The position numbers and the translations under genes are program-made. From Sphingomonadales bacterium (GTDB lineage Bacteria > Pseudomonadota > Alphaproteobacteria > Sphingomonadales > Sphingomonadaceae), in NCBI GenBank assembly GCA_024636595.1, contig JAGXGT010000046.1, forward strand, positions 1-6,980: 6,980 bases of DNA, given 5' to 3'. The notes under the pieces were generated by a model that had not been told where the DNA came from, did no database searches, and saw only the letters and a list, made by a program, of their open reading frames with translations. Of this stretch, positions 1 through 6,205 are shown one piece after another. Within the stretch, counting starts at the first letter, position 1. Every line of letters begins with the position of its first letter.

Positions 1-799
1 CTTCATAGGTCAGGAACAAGCCGGAGTTGCTCGCTGAGCCGTTGATATTGTGACAATGGGCGCAATTGACATCGAGATAGCCGCGCGCCCGATCGTTCAG
101 CGGCGCGCTGGTCTCGCCCCAAACCGGCACGCGATAGTCGACCGCGGGTTCCTGATCGATCAGCCCAAGCCGCGCAAATTCCGCCAGCTGCCCGTTATGG
201 GTCAGATTGCGCGCCTTCGGCCCGATCGGCGTCACTGCACCCGACAGGGCGTGGCATTCCTTGCACTGGTTCTTGTTGGGCACGCCATAATTGATCGACC
301 GCACCTTGCCTGACGGGTCGGTAAACGTGACCGGAATCCGTTCCCCCGCGACCTTCAGCCTCGCCTCCGTCTGCTGCTCGTTCCAGACATAGGGCAGCGC
401 CAGCCAGCCATCGGCCCGGTGCAACAGCACCCGGGTTTCAAGCAAGCGCGGCTTGCCGTCGATCTCATAGCCAAAGCTCTTGATCAGCGCCGCCCCCACC
501 GGCAAGTCCAGCAGCCCGTCGCCATTGGCTTTCGCCTGCTCACCCGGCGGCACATAGAGGAACCGGTATTTTTCCGCATAGTCGGTGAACAGCGGTGTAT
601 TCAGCTGATAGGGCACCACCCGTTCATTGGGTTTCCAACCGGCGCTATCCTTGAAGAACCGATAGTCCGACAGCATGCGCGGCAGGCCATCGGAAAGGAT
701 CACCTCGTCGGCCACCGCCCCCAACTCCGGTGCGCCCTCCCGCGCCCCGGCCGAAAAGGCCAGAACCACAAGAGCGCAGACGGAAACCAGCAGACGCAT
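1..799 (-). CDS. SO2930-type diheme c-type cytochrome, partial (3' end outside window)
   Basis: Secreted cytochrome c-like protein; 266 codons are visible before the left edge cuts the gene. Residues 1-19 form a signal peptide (MRLLVSVCALVVLAFSAGA), so the product should be exported and loaded with heme in the periplasm. Two heme-binding CXXCH motifs are visible, CKECH at residues 179-183 and CAHCH at 246-250, both in the C-terminal half. The long N-terminal part (about 30-175, with WKPNERVVPYQLNTPLFTDY near 55-74) is not a standard cytochrome fold that I can name. This architecture fits the family I recall as TIGR03806 (HNE_0200/SO2930 type), a partner of the TIGR03805 beta-helix proteins; the neighbour is such a protein. 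The start is the ATG of a TAATG overlap with the upstream gene's stop, implying translational coupling. Electron partner and substrate are unknown. The fragment is sound; only the missing C-terminus limits it. Confidence 0.88.
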   Translation of the reverse strand, partial: MRLLVSVCALVVLAFSAGAREGAPELGAVADEVILSDGLPRMLSDYRFFKDSAGWKPNERVVPYQLNTPLFTDYAEKYRFLYVPPGEQAKANGDGLLDLPVGAALIKSFGYEIDGKPRLLETRVLLHRADGWLALPYVWNEQQTEARLKVAGERIPVTFTDPSGKVRSINYGVPNKNQCKECHALSGAVTPIGPKARNLTHNGQLAEFARLGLIDQEPAVDYRVPVWGETSAPLNDRARGYLDVNCAHCHNINGSASNSGLFLTYE

Positions 800-1992
800 T
801 ATTGAACAGCATCCTCCATCGCCTGGGGCAGAGTGATCGGCGTCAGCTGCCGGCCATCAAACGGCGCGCTCGCCCCCGCCACCAGCGACGGCTTGGCCTC
901 GGTCAGTGGCTGGCCCGGCTTGGTCAGACCCATCGACAGGATCGCCACATCGTCGCCGATCTGGATATTTTCACCCGTGCCATCCTCGATAATCGGCGGA
1001 ATCGCGCCGCCAAAAGCGGCTTTCAACTGGTCGCCACCGGGAAAAGCCGGCTTGTAGCCTGCCCGGCCATGATCATTTTCAAACACCCGTACGCCGATCG
1101 GCTTCGGGTTATATTTCGGGTCATTCTGCTCCTTGGTATAGGAGACGATCAGGATATTGCCGGTGCCATTTTCTGCCAGCCGGTTGCCGAACACCTCGAC
1201 ATCATAATGCGACATCACCATTATCCCCATGCCGGTCGGCACTTCCCCGACAATATTACCGGCTGGCGCGAAATTGGGGGTGTTGTTTTCAACCACAAGA
1301 TTGTCAAATACCCGAACATTGCGGCCACCCTGTTTCGGAATATTGGGCAGATCGAACACCAATATGCCGCCGGTATTGTTGACTGCAATATTGTTATAAA
1401 CGTCGGCACCGATGCTGTTTTCGATCTCGATCCCGGCGACATTATATTTCGCCACGCTGTTGCGAACGATGATATTTTCCGACTGTCCGACATAGATCCC
1501 GGCGTCGGAAGATCCGATCGTGGTGACGCTGTCGACCAGCACATTCTTGCTTTCCACCGGATAGATCGCATAGGCGCCATTTTCCGGATGCGGCCCGCGG
1601 GTCCACTCGACCCTGACCTTGTAATAGACGATATCGTCCGCGCCCTTTGACTTGATGCCGTCGCCCTTGCTGTCCTCGATCGCAAAGTCGCGCAGCACGA
1701 CATGGTCGGACGTTACCAGCAGGCCTTCGCCAGCGCCCAGCTGCCCGGCAAAATTGAGCACAGTCTGGTCCATGCCGGCGCCGCGGATGGTGACATTATC
1801 GACATCGAGCGACAGGCCGTCGACCAGATCAAAGCGGCCCGCGCCCAGTTCGACGACATCGCCCGGTTCGGCCAGGATCAAAGCTTCCTGAAGCCGTTCC
1901 TGCGCATCGGCGCCGGGTGCGACGGTCACGGTTTTTGCGAGTGAAGGGGCACTCAGGCAGAGCGCGGTGGCAACCAATAGACTGCAGATCAT
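799..1992 (-). CDS. Secreted parallel beta-helix repeat protein (TIGR03805-like)
   Basis: Protein of 397 residues predicted to be exported. Residues 1-19 are hydrophobic and end in a plausible cleavage site (PSLA before K20); the n-region has no Lys/Arg, which is slightly unusual. The body is a run of short beta-helix turns: DNVTIRGAGMDQTVL at 65-79, DHVVLRDFAIEDSKGDGI at 96-113, KNVLVDSVT at 149-157, SENIIVRNSVAKYN at 171-184, ADVYNNIAVNNTGG at 196-209, RNVRVFDNLVVENN at 224-237 and YDVEVFGNRLAENGTGNI at 263-280. The stretch NGAYAIYPVES (138-148) is a signature I associate with TIGR03805. Such folds occur in pectate lyases and NosD, but no lyase active site is evident, so no enzyme activity is assigned. 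An in-frame TAG lies 12 bases upstream of the ATG, and AGGAG sits 6 bases ahead of it, fixing the start. It is the first gene of a pair with the diheme cytochrome, which begins inside its stop codon. Confidence 0.88.
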   Translation of the reverse strand: MICSLLVATALCLSAPSLAKTVTVAPGADAQERLQEALILAEPGDVVELGAGRFDLVDGLSLDVDNVTIRGAGMDQTVLNFAGQLGAGEGLLVTSDHVVLRDFAIEDSKGDGIKSKGADDIVYYKVRVEWTRGPHPENGAYAIYPVESKNVLVDSVTTIGSSDAGIYVGQSENIIVRNSVAKYNVAGIEIENSIGADVYNNIAVNNTGGILVFDLPNIPKQGGRNVRVFDNLVVENNTPNFAPAGNIVGEVPTGMGIMVMSHYDVEVFGNRLAENGTGNILIVSYTKEQNDPKYNPKPIGVRVFENDHGRAGYKPAFPGGDQLKAAFGGAIPPIIEDGTGENIQIGDDVAILSMGLTKPGQPLTEAKPSLVAGASAPFDGRQLTPITLPQAMEDAVQ

Positions 1993-2086
1993 ATCTCTCT
2001 CCTACAAGAAACAGAGATACTGCCGCAAAATGTCGTCGCTGCCAAGGGCATTGACATGAATGTCAGTAGTTTAGAAGCCAGCGACC
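1993..2086 (-). promoter_or_regulatory. Leader and probable promoter region of the beta-helix/cytochrome pair
   Basis: This 94-base gap separates the racemase stop from the beta-helix start. It holds a good ribosome binding site (AGGAG, 6 bases before the ATG) and a perfect 6-2-6 palindrome (listed separately). On the minus strand CTGACA overlaps the palindrome and could act as a -35 element, but I see no convincing -10 at the right distance. There is no clear hairpin with a T-run, so no terminator for the racemase gene can be called. That the pair has its own promoter is inferred from the gap and palindrome. Confidence 0.35.
2052..2065. promoter_or_regulatory. Palindrome TGACAT-GA-ATGTCA, candidate operator
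   Basis: Perfect 6-base arms with a 2-base centre, about 60 bases upstream of the beta-helix start codon. A compact palindrome of about 14 bases in a short intergenic region is typical of a dimeric helix-turn-helix repressor site (for example TetR or GntR type). No matching regulator gene is in the window, so the binding protein is unknown. Confidence 0.35.
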
Positions 2087-2782
2087 TCAGCCGTCCGCCA
2101 AAATCCATTCGATCGCCGCATCGGCGTGAATCTCGGTACTATCGTAGATTGGCAGGATATTGGCCTTGGTGTCGATGATCAGGTCCAGTTCGGTAGAACC
2201 CAGCACTACCGCCTCGACATCGCCCTTGGCGATGTTGGTGATATAGGTTTTCATCGTCCGTTCGGACTCGCGCTTGGCCTGATTGAACATCAGTTCCTCG
2301 TAGATGATCCGGTCGATCTCCTCGACCCGCTCTTCGTCGGGTGGAGTCAGGGCTATCCCTTTGCCAACCAGACGTTTGCGATAAAATCCCTCGGTCATCA
2401 CATTTCGGGAACCAATTAAAGTCGCGGTTTTTATGCCATCGGCGACCATCTTGTCGCCGACGCAATCGGCGATATGCAGGATCGGCACGCCCACTTCCGG
2501 TTGCACCTGATCATAGATTTTGTGCATCGCGTTCGAGCAGATCAGAACCGCCGTCGCGCCGCTATGCTCCAGCCGCTTCGCAGCCCGGGTCATCGGTCCG
2601 GCCGCTGCATCCCAGTCGTCATTGGACTGCAGCCGTGCATAGTCACTAAAATTCACGCTTTCGATTAGCAAATGCGCGCTGGCAAAGCCGCCCAGCCGCT
2701 TCTGCACACTGCTGTTGATCCGGGTGTAATAGCTGGCGGTCGATACCCAGCTCATCCCGCCAATCAGGCCAATTTTCCGCAT
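2087..2782 (-). CDS. Aspartate/glutamate racemase family protein with Cys82/Ser196 pair
   Basis: Cytoplasmic enzyme of 231 residues in the Asp/Glu racemase superfamily, closest in pattern to the YgeA/RacX group. It opens with MRKIGLIGGMSW, the usual family start. The first catalytic motif is ICSNAMHK (81-88) with Cys82; the second, VLGSTELD (193-200), has Ser196 where most members have Cys (LGCTE). LIGSRNVMTEGFY (122-134) matches the family's LGTRFTMEQDFY segment. The length is normal. I chose the ATG at 2782 over one 27 bases upstream because the extra nine residues (MTISGICIS) lie outside the family and have no Shine-Dalgarno site, whereas AGGGA lies 11 bases before this ATG. It starts 36 bases after the pntB stop and is probably the last gene of that transcript. 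The substrate is undetermined: activity on Asp, Glu or another amino acid cannot be read from sequence, and the serine raises the chance of altered or lost racemase activity. Confidence 0.87.
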   Translation of the reverse strand: MRKIGLIGGMSWVSTASYYTRINSSVQKRLGGFASAHLLIESVNFSDYARLQSNDDWDAAAGPMTRAAKRLEHSGATAVLICSNAMHKIYDQVQPEVGVPILHIADCVGDKMVADGIKTATLIGSRNVMTEGFYRKRLVGKGIALTPPDEERVEEIDRIIYEELMFNQAKRESERTMKTYITNIAKGDVEAVVLGSTELDLIIDTKANILPIYDSTEIHADAAIEWILADG

Positions 2783-2818
2783 TGAAATACAAATCCCTGA
2801 AATAGTCATACCTGGCGT

Positions 2819-4336
2819 CTAAAGCGCCTTGACTATTTCCTCGCACATTTTCTTCGCATCGGAAAGCAGCATCATCGTCTGGTCCATATAAAAGACCTCA
2901 TTGTCGACCCCGGCATAGCCGACCCCGCCCATCGACCGTTTGACGAAGAATATCGTCTTGGCCTTTTCGACATCAAACACCGGCATGCCGTAGATCGGCG
3001 ACCCCTTGTCGGTCTTCGCTGCGGGATTTACCACGTCATTGGCGCCGATGATGAACGCGACATCGGCCTGCGCGAATTCGCTGTTAATATCCTCCAGCTC
3101 GAACACCTCGTCATAGGGCACATTGGCTTCGGCCAGCAGCACGTTCATATGGCCCGGCATCCGCCCTGCGACCGGGTGGATCGCATATTTTACGCTGACG
3201 CCCTGCTCTTTCAGCATATCGCCCATTTCACGAAGCGCATGCTGCGCTTGCGCCACGGCCATGCCATAGCCCGGAATGATGATCACGCTTTCGGCCTGTT
3301 TCATCATATAGGCCGCATCCTCGGCCGAACCGCGCTTCCACGGCCGGTCAATCTTGGCAGCGCCGTCGCTCGGCCCGGTGTCCGCGCCAAAGCCGCCGGC
3401 GATCACGCTGATAAAGCTGCGATTCATCGCCTTGCACATAATATAGGACAGGATCGCGCCGGACGAACCGACCAGCGCCCCGGTAATGATCATCGCGGTA
3501 TTGCCAAGGGTAAAGCCCATCGCCGCTGCCGCCCAGCCGGAATAGCTGTTCAGCATCGACACCACCACCGGCATATCCGCGCCGCCGATCGGAATGATTA
3601 GCAGGAAACCGATCAGAAAGCTGAGCCCGACGATGGTCCAGAATATCGCGCCTGTGCCAACCGTCGGCGCAATCGCGAAATAAGCGGTCAGGCCGATGAT
3701 CCCGGCTAGCACGCCCAGATTGAGGACATGGCGCATCGGCAGCATGATCGGTGCCCCCGACATATTGCCGTTGAGTTTCAGGAAGGCGATGACCGAACCG
3801 GAGAAGGTAATCGCACCAATGGCAACGCCAAGGCCCAGTTCGACCCGGCTGACCGTCAATATTTCACCGGTCGCATCCAGAATGCCAAAGGCACCGGGAT
3901 TGAGATAGGCGGCGATACCAACCAGCACAGCGGCCATACCGACCAGCGAGTGAAAACCGGCCACCAGTTGCGGCATATCGGTCATCGCGATTTTGCGCGC
4001 CGTTATAAAGCCGATGCTGCCACCGATCAGGATCGCGACGCCGATTTCCGGCAGGCTGGCAATGCTGTGAGTCACCAGGGTGGTCACCACCGCGATCAGC
4101 ATGCCGACCATGCCATAGCGGTTGCCCGCCCGGCTGGTTTCGGGAGAAGAAAGGCCGCGCAAAGCCAGAATGAACAATACGCCCGCCACCAGATAGGCTG
4201 CGGCCACCCACGGATTGACCGGCTCGCCCGATGCGGCAAGCGCAGGCGAACTGGCGAAAACCGTCATCCCAGCGAAGGCTGGGATCCAACGCAATCTCGA
4301 TGCAAGCCGGCCTTGCTTGTTCAGAAACGCACCCAT
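2819..4336 (-). CDS. pntB: NAD(P)+ transhydrogenase (Re/Si-specific), beta subunit PntB
   Basis: Inner-membrane subunit of the proton-translocating transhydrogenase, which moves hydride from NADH to NADP+ driven by the proton gradient. Residues from about 41 to 310 are the multi-helix membrane domain dII; 350-505 are the NADP(H)-binding domain dIII. Conserved features include H129 in GFHSLVGMAA (equivalent to E. coli betaHis91), D254 and N263 in GGADMPVVVSMLNSYSGW, the nucleotide loop PGYGMAVAQAQ (355-365), HPVAGRMPGHMNVLLAEANV (387-406), GANDVVNP (431-438) and KRSMGGVGYAGV (466-477). At 505 residues it is about 40 longer than E. coli PntB (462). The excess is N-terminal and looks like a signal peptide: K7, R10, R14 and R16, then a hydrophobic run ending ALA at 32-34. 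Residues 17-25 (WIPAFAGMT) are encoded by a palindromic repeat. The start is well supported: AAGGAG 8 bases upstream and a TAATG overlap with pntAb. Confidence 0.96.
   Translation of the reverse strand: MGAFLNKQGRLASRLRWIPAFAGMTVFASSPALAASGEPVNPWVAAAYLVAGVLFILALRGLSSPETSRAGNRYGMVGMLIAVVTTLVTHSIASLPEIGVAILIGGSIGFITARKIAMTDMPQLVAGFHSLVGMAAVLVGIAAYLNPGAFGILDATGEILTVSRVELGLGVAIGAITFSGSVIAFLKLNGNMSGAPIMLPMRHVLNLGVLAGIIGLTAYFAIAPTVGTGAIFWTIVGLSFLIGFLLIIPIGGADMPVVVSMLNSYSGWAAAAMGFTLGNTAMIITGALVGSSGAILSYIMCKAMNRSFISVIAGGFGADTGPSDGAAKIDRPWKRGSAEDAAYMMKQAESVIIIPGYGMAVAQAQHALREMGDMLKEQGVSVKYAIHPVAGRMPGHMNVLLAEANVPYDEVFELEDINSEFAQADVAFIIGANDVVNPAAKTDKGSPIYGMPVFDVEKAKTIFFVKRSMGGVGYAGVDNEVFYMDQTMMLLSDAKKMCEEIVKAL
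4262..4288. repeat. Short palindromic repeat inside the pntB coding region
   Basis: The plus-strand core has stem arms ATCCCAGC (4266-4273) and GCTGGGAT (4278-4285) around a GAAG loop, flanked by GTC and CC. I recognise this pattern (GTCATCCC...GGGATCC) as a widespread intergenic repeat of Proteobacteria including sphingomonads; its translation WIPAFAGM(T) is common in spurious database ORFs. Here it is in frame near the 5' end of a genuine gene and encodes residues 17-25 of PntB. The family identification is from memory; the palindrome is directly visible. Confidence 0.75.
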
Positions 4337-4632
4337 TATTTGCGCTCCTTCTTCTTGTACATTGCGAGCATCCGCTCAGTGACGGCAAAGCCGCCAAAAA
4401 TATTCACGCTAGCCAAAACCACGCCAACCAGACCCAGCCATTTGGCGGTCTGCCCGCCATCCGCCTGCGACCCCGCCGCCGCCGCTATCAGCGCACCGAC
4501 AATGATCACCGAACTAATCGCATTGGTCACCGCCATCAGCGGCGTGTGCAAGGCCGGGGTCACCGACCAGACAACATAATAGCCGACAAAACAGGCCATC
4601 ACGAAAATTGACAAGATACTAATGAAATCCAT
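4336..4632 (-). CDS. pntAb: NAD(P)+ transhydrogenase alpha-2 subunit PntAb (membrane part)
   Basis: Protein of 98 residues forming the membrane-spanning portion of the alpha chain, which is a separate polypeptide in Alphaproteobacteria such as Rhodospirillum rubrum but fused to the NAD domain in E. coli. Three hydrophobic segments are visible: about 4-26, 34-54 (ISSVIIVGALIAAAAG) and 65-83 (WLGLVGVVLASVNIFGGF). The segment VTPALHTPLMAVTNAISS (24-41) and the end VNIFGGFAVTERML followed by a basic tail YKKKERK are family hallmarks. GGAAG 7 bases upstream of the ATG serves as ribosome binding site. Its stop shares a base with the pntB start (TAATG), so the two are coupled. Unusually, it is separated from pntAa by about 300 bases of repeats. 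Confidence 0.95.
   Translation of the reverse strand: MDFISILSIFVMACFVGYYVVWSVTPALHTPLMAVTNAISSVIIVGALIAAAAGSQADGGQTAKWLGLVGVVLASVNIFGGFAVTERMLAMYKKKERK
4345..4350 (-). promoter_or_regulatory. Shine-Dalgarno site of pntB (AAGGAG)
   Basis: AAGGAG lies within the last codons of pntAb, 8 bases before the ATG at 4336. Together with the TAATG overlap it fixes the pntB start and shows that the unusual N-terminal extension, including the repeat-derived peptide, is translated. Confidence 0.8.
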
Positions 4633-4935
4633 AATTCACTTCCGTTTAATCCTCCCCGCTAGCGGGACGGAGGGCGTTTCGTTTAAACGCAAATTTCTGG
4701 AAACCCGCAAAACCAGCGGCACAAATCATAAATCCTCCCCATTCATGGGGAGGTGGCCCGCCGAAGCGCAGCGCAGGAGGGACGGAGGGGGCGTGCCACT
4801 GGACGCAAAATTAGGGAAACTCGCAACAATAGCGCCAAGACCAACACCCCCACCACCAACCTGCGGTTGGCCCCCCTCCCCGCGAGCGGGGAGGATTTTA
4901 GGAGAGAGGAATGAAACAATGGCCATTACCAACCG
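4633..4935. repeat. Cluster of three palindromic repeat units splitting the pnt operon
   Basis: The 303 bases between pntAa and pntAb contain no gene. They hold three related units, each carrying AATCCTCCCC: unit 1 at about 4648-4728 and unit 2 at about 4731-4838 in the same direction, and unit 3 at about 4842-4899 inverted. Units 1 and 2 also share GGGACGGAGGG (4664-4674 and 4779-4789) followed by a diverged copy of ACGCAAA...GGAAAC.CGCAA...AGCG, so they are tandem duplicates. Each unit has a strong hairpin: CCCGCTAGCGGG (4655-4666); 9-base arms CCTCCCCAT/ATGGGGAGG (4734-4742, 4745-4753); and CCTCCCCG/CGGGGAGG (4875-4882, 4887-4894). Units 2 and 3 face each other, like the paired REP arrangement called REPIN or BIME. 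I recall similar CCTCCCC...GGGGAGG intergenic repeats from sphingomonad genomes. The RNA structure could affect the balance of PntAa to PntAb/PntB, but that is inference. Confidence 0.75.
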
Positions 4936-6066
4936 CTACTTCGCCAACAACCGCTCATTCACAACCTTACCATCCTTGGTAAGCCGTATCCCCACCGTCA
5001 CTTCATCATCATCGGGCAGCACCGGCCGCTTGGCTTCTTCATCCCAATAGGCGCTCAGAAAATTGTACAGGTTGCGCGCAAACAAGGCCGAGCTGTCCGC
5101 TGCCATCTCCGCCGCGATATTGCTCGCGCCGATAATCTTGACGCCATGTTTCACGACCACTTTGCCGGCAACAGCGCCTTCGACATTGCCGCCTTGTTCC
5201 GCCGCCAGATCGACAATCACGCTGCCGGTCCGCATCGTCGCGATCTGCGCGTCCGAGATCAGACGCGGTGCCGCGCGGCCGGGGATCAGGGCGGTGGTGA
5301 TGACAATATCCTGCTTGGCGATATGGGAAGAAACCAGTTCCGCCTGGGCCTTCTGATATTCCTCGCTCATTTCGGTGGCATAGCCGCCCGAGCCTTCGCC
5401 CTCGATACCTTCGACCGATTCGACAAAAATCGGCTTCGCGCCAAGCGACTGGAACTGCTCCTTGGTGGCGCTGCGCACATCGGTCGCACTAACCTGCGCA
5501 CCAAGACGCCGCGCCGTGGCGATCGCCTGCAGACCGGCGACGCCGACCCCCATGATAAAACAGCGCGCGGCCGAAACCGTGCCCGCTGCGGTCATCATCA
5601 TCGGAAAGACGCGGCCATATTCATTCGCCGCCAGCAGCACCGCCTTGTAACCCGACAGATTGGACTGCGACGACAATATGTCCATCGATTGCGCGCGGGT
5701 GATCCGCGGCATGAATTCCATCGCCAGCGCATCGATGCCCAGCTTGGCATAGTCATCGACCCGCTTGCGCTCGCCAAACGGATTGAGGCTGGCCACCAGC
5801 CAGGCCCCTTTTTTGATGCCCTTCAACGATTGCGGATCGGGGCCCTGCACGCCCAGCACAATGTCGGCGTCCTTCAGCACGGCGGCACGGGTTCCGATCG
5901 TCGCGCCCATGTCCTGATAATCCGCATCAGCAACCGCAGCAGATTCGCCCGCACCCTTTTCGACGGCCATGGTGGCGCCCAGAGCAACGAATTTCTTGAC
6001 CGTTTCAGGCGACGCGCTCACGCGCGCTTCGCCAGAGGCGAGCTCCTTCAATACCGCAATTTTCAC
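4936..6066 (-). CDS. pntAa: NAD(P)+ transhydrogenase alpha-1 subunit PntAa (NAD-binding)
   Basis: Cytoplasmic NAD(H)-binding domain dI of transhydrogenase, 376 residues from a GTG start. It supplies hydride from NADH to the dIII domain of PntB. Visible features: the family opening MKIAVLKE; the RQD loop within PRITRAQSMDILSSQSN (R121, Q126, D129, S132, matching R. rubrum R127, Q132, D135, S138 as I recall them); the Rossmann motif GVGVAG at 173-178 with D196 at the end of the second strand (ATDVR); ITTALIPGRAAPRLI (256-270) and EQGGNVE (290-296). The longest reading starts at a TTG at 6078, but there GGA abuts the codon; the GTG at 6066 has GGA 7 bases ahead and gives the canonical N-terminus, so I prefer it. 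It begins 16 bases after the oxidase subunit IV stop. The related alanine dehydrogenase is ruled out by the RQD loop and the pnt neighbours. Confidence 0.95.
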   Translation of the reverse strand: MKIAVLKELASGEARVSASPETVKKFVALGATMAVEKGAGESAAVADADYQDMGATIGTRAAVLKDADIVLGVQGPDPQSLKGIKKGAWLVASLNPFGERKRVDDYAKLGIDALAMEFMPRITRAQSMDILSSQSNLSGYKAVLLAANEYGRVFPMMMTAAGTVSAARCFIMGVGVAGLQAIATARRLGAQVSATDVRSATKEQFQSLGAKPIFVESVEGIEGEGSGGYATEMSEEYQKAQAELVSSHIAKQDIVITTALIPGRAAPRLISDAQIATMRTGSVIVDLAAEQGGNVEGAVAGKVVVKHGVKIIGASNIAAEMAADSSALFARNLYNFLSAYWDEEAKRPVLPDDDEVTVGIRLTKDGKVVNERLLAK

Positions 6067-6082
6067 ACTAGATTCCAATCCG

Positions 6083-6205
6083 TTAGGAAATGAGAATGAC
6101 CACCAATATCGCTACCACAGCGGTCGCAATGGTACCCACCTTCAGCATCGACAGAAATTTCGCGTAGGTTTCCTGCGCTGTGCCCAATTCATTATTCGCT
6201 GTCAT
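6083..6205 (-). CDS. aa3-type cytochrome c oxidase subunit IV (small membrane protein)
   Basis: A 40-residue protein: a polar N-terminus (MTANNELGTAQETYAKFLSM), then LKVGTIATAV and a single transmembrane helix (about 22-39) ending ILVVILIS. The pattern ETYxxFLxxLKxGTIA followed by one helix matches the bacterial aa3-type oxidase subunit IV family (PF07835, as I recall), an accessory single-helix subunit of the respiratory oxidase. GGGGAT lies just upstream of the ATG as ribosome binding site. The TAA is 16 bases before the GTG of pntAa, so the two are almost certainly co-transcribed. This small gene is placed away from the other oxidase genes, at the head of the transhydrogenase operon; I recall the same pairing from other sphingomonads. 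The gene is easily missed because of its size. Confidence 0.82.
   Translation of the reverse strand: MTANNELGTAQETYAKFLSMLKVGTIATAVVAILVVILIS

Noticed and set aside
730..1650. Plus-strand open frame of 306 codons
   Set aside because: It is opposite the beta-helix gene, which has a signal peptide, repeat pattern and ribosome binding site; the plus frame has none.
799..1992. Assigning pectate lyase or NosD function to the beta-helix protein
   Set aside because: Only the fold is shared; I see no lyase catalytic pattern, and the neighbours are not nos genes.
2783..2809. Upstream ATG giving a nine-residue longer racemase
   Set aside because: The extra residues are not part of the family and no ribosome binding site precedes that ATG; MRKIGLIGGMSW is the usual start.
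3728..4579. Plus-strand open frame of 283 codons opposite pntB/pntAb
   Set aside because: Antisense shadow of two strongly supported genes, rich in Arg, His and Gln, with no recognisable domain.
4875..4899. Hairpin followed by TTTT resembling a plus-strand terminator
   Set aside because: No plus-strand gene reads into it, and on the minus strand, where the operon runs, the T-run is an A-run upstream of the hairpin. It is explained as repeat unit 3.
4633..4935. Possible CRISPR array or miniature transposon
   Set aside because: Only three units of unequal length and mixed orientation, without regular spacers; no clear target-site duplication or transposase was seen, so a REP-like cluster fits better.
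4622..5050. Plus-strand frame through the repeat spacer, with a Shine-Dalgarno-like GGAGAGAGG near 4900
   Set aside because: The frame combines repeat sequence with antisense of the pntAa 3' end; the purine-rich run is the edge of repeat unit 3, and the peptide resembles nothing.
5146..6093. Long plus-strand open frame (315 codons)
   Set aside because: It lies wholly opposite pntAa, has low-complexity Arg/His-rich composition and no family motifs, as expected of an antisense shadow in GC-rich DNA.
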